NCBI RefSeq assembly: GCF_001854885.1
Contig: NZ_MDDV01000002.1
Location: forward strand, 226,338-290,337
Length of the DNA stretch: 64,000 nucleotides
Source of the DNA: Ensifer sp. LCM 4579
Lineage (GTDB): Bacteria; Pseudomonadota; Alphaproteobacteria; Rhizobiales; Rhizobiaceae
Direction: 5' to 3'
Shown here: in pieces, positions 57,429 to 64,000 of the stretch
Position numbering within the stretch: position 1 is the stretch's first letter
Layout: the number at the start of each line of letters is the position of its first letter
The notes under the pieces: model-generated
Told to the model about the DNA's origin: nothing
Databases searched by the model: none
What the model saw: only the letters and a program-made list of their open reading frames with translations
Position numbers and translations under genes: made by a program

Positions 57429-58065
57429 CCAGCGGCGATTAGAGCCTCGGCGGTTTTCGATACGCCATTTGGCGCGGTGGGAGCAACCGGCGGAAACGCG
57501 TAGCCTTCATCTTGCGCAGCGTTGGAGCCGGTTGCGGCGATGGTCCCGGCAAAGGCTGCCGGGGTCTGGTATCCGAGCGACGAGTGCGGCCGGAGATCGA
57601 GGTGTCCGGGATCGCCGCCAGGCATTCGCGCGTCACGTCATCGACGATGTTGAGCACGCGAAACCTTCTTCCGCAGGCGAACTGATCATGGACGAAATCC
57701 AGCGACCAGCGGGCATTGGCCTTCGCCTCGACCAGGATCGGCGCACGCGTGCCGACGGCACGGCGTCTGGCCTTGCGCTTGCGGACCGAAAGACCTTCCT
57801 CGCGATAAAGACGATAGATGCGGTTGACCCCGGACGGCTCTCCCTCCCGCTTGAGCAGGACGAACAGCCGCCGGTAGCCGAAACGCCGTCGCTCGTTGGC
57901 GAGGTCGCGCAGTCTTGCCCGCAGTTCGACCTCCGGCGGTCGGCTCGGCCGATAGCGCACCATCTTCCGATCAGCGGATATGATCTGGCAGGCCCGCCGC
58001 TCCGAGAGACCCATGACGGTCTTCAGATGCGCGACGGCGTCACGCTTGGCGGCAGGCCCTACCAT
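57425..58065 (-). pseudogene. IS3-family transposase OrfB, internally deleted
   Basis: The N-terminal HTH and HTH_21-like part (LSERRACQIISADRKMVRYR, RRRFGYRRLFVLLKREG) and the start of the integrase core with the first catalytic Asp (WSLDFVHDQF) are present. After CLAAIPDTSISG the frame runs into a short nonsense tail. The family C-terminal piece RPHSSLGYQTPAAFAG follows in another frame from about 57597 downward. The deletion joins them and removes the second Asp and the Glu of the DDE triad. Confidence 0.85.
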
Positions 58066-58325
58066 TTTTTTGCAAGAAGCTCGCGGAGTGCGGCGGCGTC
58101 CAGCATCTGCTCGGCGAGCAGCTTCTTCAGCTTGGCGTTCTCTTCTTCGAGAGCCTTCAGGCGCTTCGCCTCGGAAACCTCCATGCCGCCGTATTTGGCT
58201 TTCCAGTTGTAAAAGGTCGCGTCCGAAATCCCGTGCTTGCGGCAGAGCTCGGCCACCTTCGCGCCGGCCTCCTGCTCCTTCAGCACCGCAATAATCTGCT
58301 CTTCCGTAAATCTCTGCTTCTTCAT
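58059..58325 (-). CDS. IS3-family transposase OrfA
   Basis: About 88 residues from MKKQRFTEEQIIAVLKEQ. An HTH_Tnp_1 domain (VAELCRKHGISDATFYNWKAKYGG) is followed by a leucine zipper (EEENAKLKKLLAEQMLDAAAL). The gene ends in CAAAAAAATGG, an A7 slippery run over which OrfAB fusion would be made by -1 frameshifting. A start at 58340 would add five residues. The protein looks intact, but its partner OrfB is dead. Confidence 0.88.
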   Translation of the reverse strand: MKKQRFTEEQIIAVLKEQEAGAKVAELCRKHGISDATFYNWKAKYGGMEVSEAKRLKALEEENAKLKKLLAEQMLDAAALRELLAKKW

Positions 58326-58507
58326 GCGTCCGTCCTTCAATAGGCCGGACTCTAATCCAATCTGGAGGAAATTACCCGTGGCAGGTCAGAAGCAGTCCAA
58401 ACAATCTTGGCTACCCTCATCCATCTACTAGGCATTCTTTGAGGAATGCGCCTAGAACCCGTAATCCGCAACGCCGTCGCTTTCATCAAGGACGTCCGCA
58501 TGGTGAT

Positions 58508-58921
58508 CTATTGCAAAACGAAGCGCTTCTGCTCTTGCTCGACATGTTCTGGTGGATAGCAACCCTTCGCCCAGCTATAGCTGAATGCGACTCTATCAAA
58601 CTTTCCTCGGAATTCGTTGACGGACCACTGCAGCAAAGCTCCTCGCCAAAACATACCTGCCAGCTTCTTGCAACCGAACCGAACACATCGGAGTTGGACG
58701 GCATCGGAGGGCGTACAAGTAAAGCCAAATGCCTGCAGCTTGCTGGCGAGGAGAGCTGGATTGCCGTTCGCCTCTCTTACCAGATTATCCACCCATCGCT
58801 CATATTCCTTGACGCGAAGCGGCGGTTGGTTGTCCGCGCTTAGACCCGCCGCTTTGGCGGGGTAACACCAGGCAGAAAGACAAAGTATGATCAGCAACCG
58901 ATGGACACGATACTTGTTCAA
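58508..58921 (-). CDS. Small exported hypothetical protein
   Basis: 137 residues. Signal peptide MNKYRVHRLLIILCLSAWCYPAKA, then a mature domain with VDNLVREANGNPALLASKLQAFGFTC and several cysteines (FTC, LRCVRFGCKK, KGC) that may form disulfides. Family not recognised. The second exported protein in the island, read opposite to the first. Codon use is closer to AT-rich accessory genes than to the core. Confidence 0.62.
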   Translation of the reverse strand: MNKYRVHRLLIILCLSAWCYPAKAAGLSADNQPPLRVKEYERWVDNLVREANGNPALLASKLQAFGFTCTPSDAVQLRCVRFGCKKLAGMFWRGALLQWSVNEFRGKFDRVAFSYSWAKGCYPPEHVEQEQKRFVLQ

Positions 58922-59099
58922 GAGGCGCTCCTAAGTCTCGGTTGGAGTTCAGCCGAGAGATTTCGATCTGTCAAGCTGGCAGCGAAACCTCCAATCCGAG
59001 TGTCACAATGGTGAGACAAGGTAGCCTAGGAGAAAAGCAGTGGCATGGCTCTCACTTGCGTAAGGTCTGGTGGTTTTTGCTACCTAATGCCGGGCTTTT

Positions 59100-59609
59100 T
59101 CATGTGGTGCCCTGAGCTGCGGCGACAACACGGTTCACAAAATCGGCCTTTGCCCGTGTGTAGCCATCACCGTCATAGGCGTACTCGCGTGCGAGTTTTT
59201 GTTTGAGCGCGGCGTATTCCGCTGCGGTCTGAGGATGCGCAATCAGGTAATCTCGAAAGAATATACGCTTCTGATGCGTTTCGTTTCCCTGCGGCAGTAA
59301 ATAGACCCGCCGTTTGGGATTCGTCGATCTCATCAGGAATGCGTACACGTCATGCTCGTAGCGATTCCCCCGGCTTTCATAACCTGCGCCCTCCATCCTG
59401 CTGATGGCTGCCAACACATGTTCAACACCTGGCAGTGTGACGTCAATATCGATCAGAGGCTTTGCTGAGAGGCCGGGAACCGCAGTGCTGCCGATGTGAT
59501 CGATGGCAATAACCTCAGGTCCTATCAGTGCCTGAAGACTTGCCGCGATATCGCGAAAATGACTGGGCCACTGTTTGTCATATGTAACAACTTCCACTCG
59601 CTCTGCCAT
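59100..59609 (-). CDS. GrpB family protein (UPF0157)
   Basis: 169 residues, full length for UPF0157. The nucleotidyltransferase-like core is shown by VEVVTYDKQWPSHF, IDHIGSTAVPGLSAKPLIDIDVTLP (about 37-61) and the late FFRDYLIAHPQTAAEYAALKQKLA. The family has a Pol-beta-type nucleotidyltransferase fold, but its substrate is unknown; some members are fused to CoaE. Carried as cargo of the tRNA-Pro island. Confidence 0.85.
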   Translation of the reverse strand: MAERVEVVTYDKQWPSHFRDIAASLQALIGPEVIAIDHIGSTAVPGLSAKPLIDIDVTLPGVEHVLAAISRMEGAGYESRGNRYEHDVYAFLMRSTNPKRRVYLLPQGNETHQKRIFFRDYLIAHPQTAAEYAALKQKLAREYAYDGDGYTRAKADFVNRVVAAAQGTT

Positions 59610-59662
59610 GAAAATCTCCCAGCTGCGGGCGTTCGAATACTTCTAGTCGTCATTTCAGGGAC

Positions 59663-60718
59663 ATGAAAACGACAACAGTGTGTGACCTGGCCAACCGTGG
59701 TCGATCCCGGGTACTGCCGGAATTGAGAAGCAAAGCACCGGCGGCTCTGGAACCCTTCAACCCGGCGCTTTTTCCTTATCGACGATCTGCAGCGAGAAGA
59801 TATCTGGAAGAGCTGAGTGCCGCGATCACGTTCGCCGTCAACTACGAGCTGATCAAGCACAAGGTCTTCATTCCACTGCCACCCAAATACGATGCCAGAT
59901 CGTCGATGCTCACGCTGTCGGAAGTTCGTCGCCTGATCAGAGCGGCATACAATCACAAAGGCATGGGCTGGGTGAACGGGAAACCTGTCAAAGACCTATT
60001 CGTGCGCCGTCACCTTGCGCGCTTCATTTTCTTGTCGATCACGACAGGGTCGAGAAAGGACAAGGTTGAGCGTGTCAGTTTCCGAAACGAGGGTGATCGC
60101 CCGTGGATCGACCTTTGGCAGGAATACGCTGATGACGGTCAGCTCATCTGGAAAGGTCGATATCACCGCCTGGGCGACGACGAAATCGAGCATGAGAAGA
60201 AGCGAGCCCCCTCGCTACCAATTGCTCAGGCTGCCGTGAAGAGACTAGTTAAATGGCGTGATGAAGGCATTATCTATCCATGCGCTCATCCGTATGCGGC
60301 CAGTGGTCGTGATGAACCGGGCAATGTCAAAGACGGCATGCGCGCGCTTTTCAATGAAGTGCTGGGCGCGGATCATGACACCGTCATTCACACACTCCGG
60401 CATACAGCCGCAACTTGGATGTGTGCTCAGAAGGACCTCCCTTTGCCCTCGATTGCGGCCTACCTGGGCATGACGACCGAGACCTTGGTGAAGACGTACG
60501 CTCATCACCGTGAAGAGGATTTGGACAAAATCGCACAGGCACTTTTCGATGCCGAGCGCGATACGCACAAGGCTAAGTTGCGTGAGACAAAGGGGAAACC
60601 GACCGAGAACGCCCGACAGAAATCGACAGTTATCGACAGAAGGAAAGCGGACGGGGGTGAACGAGAATCGACGACAGCGGACGAAAGTGCAATGAAATCA
60701 AAGAAGGATGCGGCATAA
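59663..60718 (+). CDS. Tyrosine site-specific integrase, N-terminally truncated or degenerate
   Basis: 351 residues. The catalytic domain starts at about 45: box I R131 in TTGSRKDKVERV, a lysine region HEKKRAPSLPI, H243-x-x-R246 in HTLRHTAATW, and nucleophile Y279 in LVKTYAHHREEDL. Relatives have another 100 or more N-terminal residues with an arm-binding and SAM-like core-binding domain; here the first 45 residues do not match these. The polar tail (about 295-351) holds DNA hexamers CGACAG. The gene ends 27 bases before attR. Confidence 0.8.
   Translation: MKTTTVCDLANRGRSRVLPELRSKAPAALEPFNPALFPYRRSAARRYLEELSAAITFAVNYELIKHKVFIPLPPKYDARSSMLTLSEVRRLIRAAYNHKGMGWVNGKPVKDLFVRRHLARFIFLSITTGSRKDKVERVSFRNEGDRPWIDLWQEYADDGQLIWKGRYHRLGDDEIEHEKKRAPSLPIAQAAVKRLVKWRDEGIIYPCAHPYAASGRDEPGNVKDGMRALFNEVLGADHDTVIHTLRHTAATWMCAQKDLPLPSIAAYLGMTTETLVKTYAHHREEDLDKIAQALFDAERDTHKAKLRETKGKPTENARQKSTVIDRRKADGGERESTTADESAMKSKKDAA
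60614..60677 (+). promoter_or_regulatory. Putative integrase arm sites near attR
   Basis: CGACAG starts at 60614, 60624 and 60634, spaced exactly 10 bases, one turn of the helix, and again at 60672. They lie in the last codons of the integrase gene, 70-130 bases from attR. The first copy reads CGACAGAAATC as at 56553 near attL. Confidence 0.45.
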
Positions 60719-60745
60719 CATGTGGTTTCGATTTTTGGCGAGCAT

Positions 60746-60793
60746 CGTTCGGGACGTGGGGGTCGCGTGTTCGAATCACGCCACTCCGACCAG
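60746..60793 (+). repeat. attR: 48-bp direct repeat of the tRNA-Pro 3' part
   Basis: Perfect copy of 56431-56478, without the 5' half of a tRNA. Marks the right end of the island. Confidence 0.92.
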
Positions 60794-60866
60794 TCTATCT
60801 CATTGATATTGAAGTTTCCTTCTGCACCTGGCCGCGATACTCGTTCGTCAGGCCGACAGGCGAAAG

Positions 60867-61082
60867 TTAAGCGCCGTGGAACCGGCGCGCGGCATCCAGC
60901 AGCGCATCCTCGTCGCTGACGCCGCTCCTCAGTTCACTTACAAGGAAGCGGGCGAGATGTTCTGTCTGCTCACCTTGGGCGGCGATCTTGTATTCGGTGC
61001 AGAGCTTTCCGAAAACGGATCGAAGCAGATCGATTTCGCTTTCCTGGAGTTCTGCCGCCAGGCGGCCGGGGAAGGCGTCCAT
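60867..61082 (-). CDS. Small hypothetical protein
   Basis: 71 residues from the ATG MDAFPGRLAAELQESEIDLL. The protein is helical and acidic (GEQTEHLARFLVSELRSGVSDEDALLDAARRFHGA), with one cysteine. Similar short proteins occur in rhizobia with no assigned role. The frame is open upstream to 61208 but the extra part reads as non-coding (arginine-, proline- and histidine-rich). Just outside the island, after attR. Confidence 0.6.
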   Translation of the reverse strand: MDAFPGRLAAELQESEIDLLRSVFGKLCTEYKIAAQGEQTEHLARFLVSELRSGVSDEDALLDAARRFHGA

Positions 61083-61250
61083 GAGTTCTTTCCGAAGTAC
61101 CCCTGGCGCTTTGTGGAGGCGCAACGATCGTCCGGGGTGCGGGGCGGAATGGATGCAAATCGAGCCGGCGACCCGCGTTCCGCTGCCGGCGATCCCGATG
61201 CAATCCACATCATGTGAGATAAACGAACGGGAGTAAAGGTGCCGCCTGCG

Positions 61251-61293
61251 GCGCTGCGCCCGATCAGACGATCAGGCGCGCAATGGTCGCCGC
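61251..61293 (+). repeat. RIME1-like left half, divergent
   Basis: GGCGCTGCGCCCGATCAGACGATCAGGCGCGCAATGGTCGCCGC keeps the palindromic plan of the RIME1 left half with changed arms. Lies about 75 bases downstream of the rpsU stop on its strand. Confidence 0.5.
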
Positions 61294-61367
61294 TTTAGTT
61301 TGAACAGCCGCATGGCTCTTTCTTCAAATCGAAGAAAATGCGGCAAAATCCAGGGGCGCCGCAGGTG

Positions 61368-61616
61368 TTATCGAGGGCGCTGCGCCTTTTTCGGTGCCGG
61401 CAAGAGCCCTTCGCGCTGGAGCCTCTTTCGGGCAAGCTTGCGCTGCCGGCGCACGGCCTCGGCCTTCTCGCGGGCCCGCTTCTCCGACGGCTTTTCATAG
61501 CTGCTTCGGGCGCGCATTTCGCGAAAGAGCCCCTCGCGTTGCATCTTCTTCTTCAGCACCCGCAGGGCCTGCTCGACATTGTTGTCTCGAACCGTGACTT
61601 GCAAATATACCTCCAT
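61368..61616 (-). CDS. rpsU: 30S ribosomal protein bS21
   Basis: 82 residues. The S21 pattern is complete: [29 protein letters not shown], then the [26 protein letters not shown] helix, and a basic tail [13 protein letters not shown]. It helps ribosomes choose initiation sites. Rhizobia often carry several rpsU copies, some next to cold-shock genes as here, so this may be a condition-specific paralogue. Start [10 protein letters not shown] is slightly longer than the usual MQVLVR. Confidence 0.92.
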   Translation of the reverse strand: MEVYLQVTVRDNNVEQALRVLKKKMQREGLFREMRARSSYEKPSEKRAREKAEAVRRQRKLARKRLQREGLLPAPKKAQRPR

Positions 61617-61655
61617 GGTGTCGCACCGACGGGTGCCTTGGTTGGTGGCGGAAAC

Positions 61656-61700
61656 GACAGCGCCGCGCGTCGTTTCAGACGCGCTAACGTCTGACTGTCG
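61656..61700 (+). repeat. RIME1 left half at a gene end
   Basis: GACAGCGCCGCGCGTCGTTTCAGACGCGCTAACGTCTGACTGTCG, the left palindrome with an altered end. It covers the stop codon and last few codons of the small gene read on the minus strand. Confidence 0.65.
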
Positions 61701-61968
61701 TGGCGAGGGGCGTCACCCATGCGCGGCCCTCGCGCGCGTCCCCTTCAACGCCTGCCGGCACGGCGCGAGAGGATTTTTCGTTGTCAACGTCGGACTCCGC
61801 GATGCACCGCTCGAAGTTCTCGTCCTCGAAGCGAACGCGGTATTGCGGGCCGTTGAGGGATGCCGGCAGCAAGGCGACGATTTGGCACTGACCTTTCTGG
61901 CTCACGAAACGGACCGGTGCCTCGTTGAGAACGACCCGGTCGCCGATCTTGTATCGATGTGCAGTCAT
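61684..61968 (-). CDS. Small hypothetical protein between rpsU and cspA
   Basis: 94 residues. The first 60 ([30 protein letters not shown] and [22 protein letters not shown]) look like a small beta barrel, perhaps an SH3-like or KOW-like RNA or protein binding domain. The tail is loose, and the last codons come from a RIME1 piece. It has the same direction as rpsU and cspA, and may be co-regulated by cold. Family not certain. Confidence 0.68.
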   Translation of the reverse strand: MTAHRYKIGDRVVLNEAPVRFVSQKGQCQIVALLPASLNGPQYRVRFEDENFERCIAESDVDNEKSSRAVPAGVEGDAREGRAWVTPLATTVRR

Positions 61969-62131
61969 ACGTCCTCCAGTCGTTTCGCCGTCGGCCGGTC
62001 GCGCGATGCGCCTCGCCTTGCTCGAAACAAAAAAGGCCGGGAGAACCCGACCTTCCTCATCGCCTCACCTGGCCAGTGCCAGTACATCCGTGGTCAAAAG
62101 CCTGGAGACGATAATAACATGCGCCGCTCAA

Positions 62132-62341
62132 TCAGAGGGCACGGAGATTTTCTGCGGACGTCTTGCCTGTACGGCGGTCCTGGGCAAGCTCGAAGCCGAC
62201 CTTCTGACCTTCCTTGAGGGAAGACATGCCGGCGCGCTCGACGGCGGAGATGTGCACGAACACGTCGGCCGCGCCATCTTCCGGCTGAATGAAGCCAAAT
62301 CCCTTCGTGGCGTTAAACCACTTTACGGTTCCAGAATTCAC
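62132..62341 (-). CDS. cspA: Cold-shock protein (CspA family)
   Basis: 69 residues from GTG. The cold-shock domain has RNP1 (KGFGFI) and RNP2 (VFVHI), with [20 protein letters not shown] at the start. It binds single-stranded nucleic acid and melts RNA structure, mostly at low temperature or in stationary phase. Rhizobia have several paralogues. Upstream in-frame ATG at 62362 is less likely since it gives a non-family N-terminus. Same strand as the small gene and rpsU. Confidence 0.93.
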   Translation of the reverse strand: MNSGTVKWFNATKGFGFIQPEDGAADVFVHISAVERAGMSSLKEGQKVGFELAQDRRTGKTSAENLRAL

Positions 62342-62909
62342 GATGATCCCTTTCAATCGCATGGAAAATAAACGTCGCCCAGAGGCGATGTATCAGACCG
62401 ATCTTGTGAGGATTTTCGTGACGATGCGCAAGCGCGGAAACAAATATCGTCGGTCAATATCGATGTGAGCTATATAGGGTAGCCCACCATTATTTACAAG
62501 AATTATTTTCCGGCGGCGGAAATAGCGAAGATTGCGCCCGGGCCAGGAGATGGAAATTCTTTGTTTTGCGCGTTCGAAATTTCGCATTATCCGGGGCGTG
62601 CGGTTCGCATTGCCGCGTAGATCGCGAGGTGATCGCTTTTGAAGCGTTGAGAGCGGGAGGCCGGTGCGCTTTCCGCAGGCGGGCAGTCCCGCAAGCGTCC
62701 GAAACGGCGGAACAGCCTCGCCCATTTCGACTCGATGACCGGTCGATGTACTGGCCTCGAACGAAGAAGGGGCCACGACTGCATGGCTCCTTTGATCTAC
62801 CTCGATTTGAGGACAACGACATGCAGCAATTCAAAGTGCTACAGCGCCGCGCGTCCAATAAGGCGCGCGGCGCTGTAGGGCCCTTTGTCCGTCCGCTCGG
62901 TACCGTCGG
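62342..62909. other. Intergenic region upstream of cspA
   Basis: 568 bases without a supported gene. It should hold the cspA promoter and a leader; cspA leaders are often long and structured, but I cannot define the start of transcription. The 3' part carries an inverted RIME1 copy at 62779-62878, close to the end of cysN. Confidence 0.55.
62779..62878 (-). repeat. RIME1 element, inverted orientation
   Basis: Runs in reverse relative to the copy at 10759: right palindrome first (CTGCATGGCTCCTTTGATC..GACATGCAG), then CAATTCAAAGTGCTACAG, then the left palindrome CGCCGCGCG..CGCGCGGCG ending in CTGTAG. The left palindrome stem is perfect over 11 bases. It lies 31 bases after the cysN stop codon and can act as its terminator. 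Confidence 0.85.
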
Positions 62910-64000
62910 TCACTCGTCGATGGCGTCGATCACCTCGATCGCCTTGGCTGCGTTGACGCGGCGGATATCGACGTCCTCGCGGCGGTTGGCGAAGATCTCC
63001 GTCGCCATCAGTTGATCGGCGAGATCGGCCGGCAGCGACATGATGACGCGATGTTCCTCGGCATGGATGCCGCCGATCGTCGCGCGTCTTGCGGTGATCA
63101 TGCCGCCGGCCACCGTGTTGTTGGTGTCCGGGTCGATCAGGATGAAGGCGCCGGTCGTGCGGTTCTGCTCGTAGGTGTCGAAGATCGCCTGTTCGTCGAA
63201 GGTCAGGTGCACCTTGCCGATGGCGTTCATCGGCAGCTCGTCGGCGTGATTCCACTTGCCGGACTTGAGCTCGAGCTGGCTCACCGGCTGCACCTGCACG
63301 CGCTGACGGCGGCTGCCGGACTTCAACCAATAGCGCTTGCCCGGCTGGATGCCCTCCGGCTGCAGCGCGACGATCTGGGCGTCGAAGGCAAGCCCGGTCA
63401 TCGGCTGGCTGTCGATCGCCGCGATCATGTCGCCGCGCGAGACGTCCACCTGCCGGTCGAGCACGAGCGTGATCGCGTCGCCGGCGACGGCTGCGTTGCG
63501 CACGAGGTCGAAGGTGACGATCTTCGTCACGTTCGCAACCATGCCGGACGGCAGGATGACGACGGAATCGCCGGGCTTCACCGAGCCGCCGGCAACCGTG
63601 CCCTGATAGCCACGGAAGCTTTCGCCCGGGCGGGACACGCGCTGCACCGGCAAGCGGAAACCGACGGTCTGGGCCGAACGGGTCGTCGCCAGTTCCAGCA
63701 CCTCGATCAGCGTCGGGCCGTCGTACCAGGGCATTGAGGCGCTGCCGTCATAGACGACGTTCTCGCCCTTCAGCGCCGAGACCGGGATCGCCGTCACCTG
63801 ACGCACGCCGAGCGACAGCGCGAGTTCCTTGAACTCGTGCGAGATCTGCTCGAAACGGGAACGGTCGTAGTTCGTCAGGTCGATCTTGTTGACGGCGAGC
63901 ACGAACTGGCGGATGCCCATCAGCGTTGCGATGGTCGCGTGCCGGCGCGTCTGTTCGAGCAGGCCGACACGGGCATCGACGAGCAGCACGGCGAGGTCGG
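62910..64000 (-). CDS. cysN: Sulfate adenylyltransferase subunit 1 (CysN), partial
   Basis: The 3' part, about 363 residues; the start lies beyond the window. An EF-Tu-like GTPase: LLVDARVGLLEQTRRH and the G4 motif VNKID in FVLAVNKIDLTNYD, then beta-barrel domains II and III (RPGESFRGYQGTVAGGSV, PGKRYWLKSG). It ends VIDAIDE with no APS-kinase domain, so it is CysN rather than a CysNC/NodQ fusion. With CysD it makes APS for sulfate assimilation or Nod-factor sulfation. Confidence 0.94.
   Translation of the reverse strand, partial: DLAVLLVDARVGLLEQTRRHATIATLMGIRQFVLAVNKIDLTNYDRSRFEQISHEFKELALSLGVRQVTAIPVSALKGENVVYDGSASMPWYDGPTLIEVLELATTRSAQTVGFRLPVQRVSRPGESFRGYQGTVAGGSVKPGDSVVILPSGMVANVTKIVTFDLVRNAAVAGDAITLVLDRQVDVSRGDMIAAIDSQPMTGLAFDAQIVALQPEGIQPGKRYWLKSGSRRQRVQVQPVSQLELKSGKWNHADELPMNAIGKVHLTFDEQAIFDTYEQNRTTGAFILIDPDTNNTVAGGMITARRATIGGIHAEEHRVIMSLPADLADQLMATEIFANRREDVDIRRVNAAKAIEVIDAIDE

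Larger units (their letters stand above)
57407..58388 (-). mobile_element. Internally deleted IS3-family element (IS407-like)
   Basis: 982 bases between imperfect terminal inverted repeats that both begin TGACCTGCC and later share GATTAGAG. It holds an intact OrfA and an OrfB that has lost about 400-500 bases including two of the three DDE residues. Full IS3-family elements are 1.2-1.5 kb. No target duplication is visible at the ends (AGGG against GAAG). It cannot transpose by itself. Confidence 0.85.
56431..60793 (+). mobile_element. Small integrated island at tRNA-Pro(CGG)
   Basis: A 4.36-kb segment between two perfect 48-bp direct repeats, the left being the 3' part of the intact tRNA-Pro gene. 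It encodes a truncated tyrosine integrase next to the right repeat, two small exported proteins, one IS-interrupted hypothetical protein, a GrpB-family protein and a deleted IS3 element. Genes here have more AT-rich codons than the neighbours. The integrase truncation means it is unlikely to excise on its own. Bounded structure is seen directly; transfer is inferred. Confidence 0.88.

Noticed and set aside
57407..58388. Target-site duplication of the IS3 remnant
   Set aside because: The bases next to the two ends (AGGG and GAAG) do not match, so no duplication can be claimed.
62910..64000. nodQ (fused ATP sulfurylase and APS kinase)
   Set aside because: The protein ends after the third beta-barrel domain without an APS-kinase domain, so cysN fits better.

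Overview
The window reads as a chromosomal segment of an alphaproteobacterium of the Rhizobiales, most likely Sinorhizobium (Ensifer) close to S. meliloti or S. medicae. Supporting signs are the high GC content, a gene order (pdxH, dnaJ, fabI, aroC, ribBA; cox operon with surf1, ispH, thrB, rnhA; ccrM, mutY, dciA, smc, ppdK; cspA, cysN) that matches the S. meliloti chromosome as I remember it, and many copies of a roughly 107-bp double palindrome that fits the RIME1 element described in rhizobia. Species cannot be fixed from this sequence alone.

Layout. 1-1.7 kb is a decayed accessory patch with two frameshifted hypothetical genes. 1.7-15 kb is housekeeping: a YcaQ-like DNA glycosylase, TldD protease, D,D-carboxypeptidase with a SPOR domain, polysaccharide deacetylase, PdxH, DnaJ-like co-chaperone, FabI, AroC, RibBA and an IalB-like exported protein. 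15.5-25 kb is one long co-directional block: aa3 cytochrome c oxidase subunits II, I and III with assembly factors CtaB, CoxF, CtaG and Surf1, then IspH, ThrB and RNase HI. 25-37 kb holds a peroxiredoxin, an orphan DsbD alpha-like domain, YqgE, a membrane GGDEF/EAL protein with a GNAT enzyme, an M16 protease, threonine synthase and a Liv-type binding protein. 37-45 kb has regulators (GntR, ArsR-like), a small monooxygenase-like pair, the cell-cycle methyltransferase CcrM, HAD phosphatases, MutY, DciA and a lipoprotein thioredoxin. 45-55 kb contains SMC, pyruvate phosphate dikinase and smaller genes.

55.3-60.8 kb is a tRNA region. After tRNA-Gln(TTG) and tRNA-Pro(CGG) there is a small integrated island bounded by 48-bp perfect direct repeats of the tRNA-Pro 3' part. 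It carries a 5'-truncated tyrosine integrase, two small exported proteins, a GrpB-family protein and an internally deleted IS3-family element. Repeated CGACAG hexamers near both ends look like integrase arm sites. 60.8-64 kb returns to core genes: ribosomal protein bS21, a small hypothetical protein, a cold-shock protein and the 3' part of cysN, which runs off the window.

The most notable non-genic content is repeats: RIME1 copies in full, half, composite and gene-embedded forms; a 110-bp unit with 28-bp inverted ends; a 49-bp-armed inverted repeat before smc; a 2.6-copy hairpin tandem array; and a recurrent CCCTCTCC hairpin. Four genes look broken by frameshift (two at the left end, a YkuD L,D-transpeptidase remnant in the cox operon, a DUF559 gene before smc). 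I found no CRISPR array, and no convincing new defence or biosynthetic system; the tRNA-Pro island and the regulatory sites before coxB and ccrM are the best leads.
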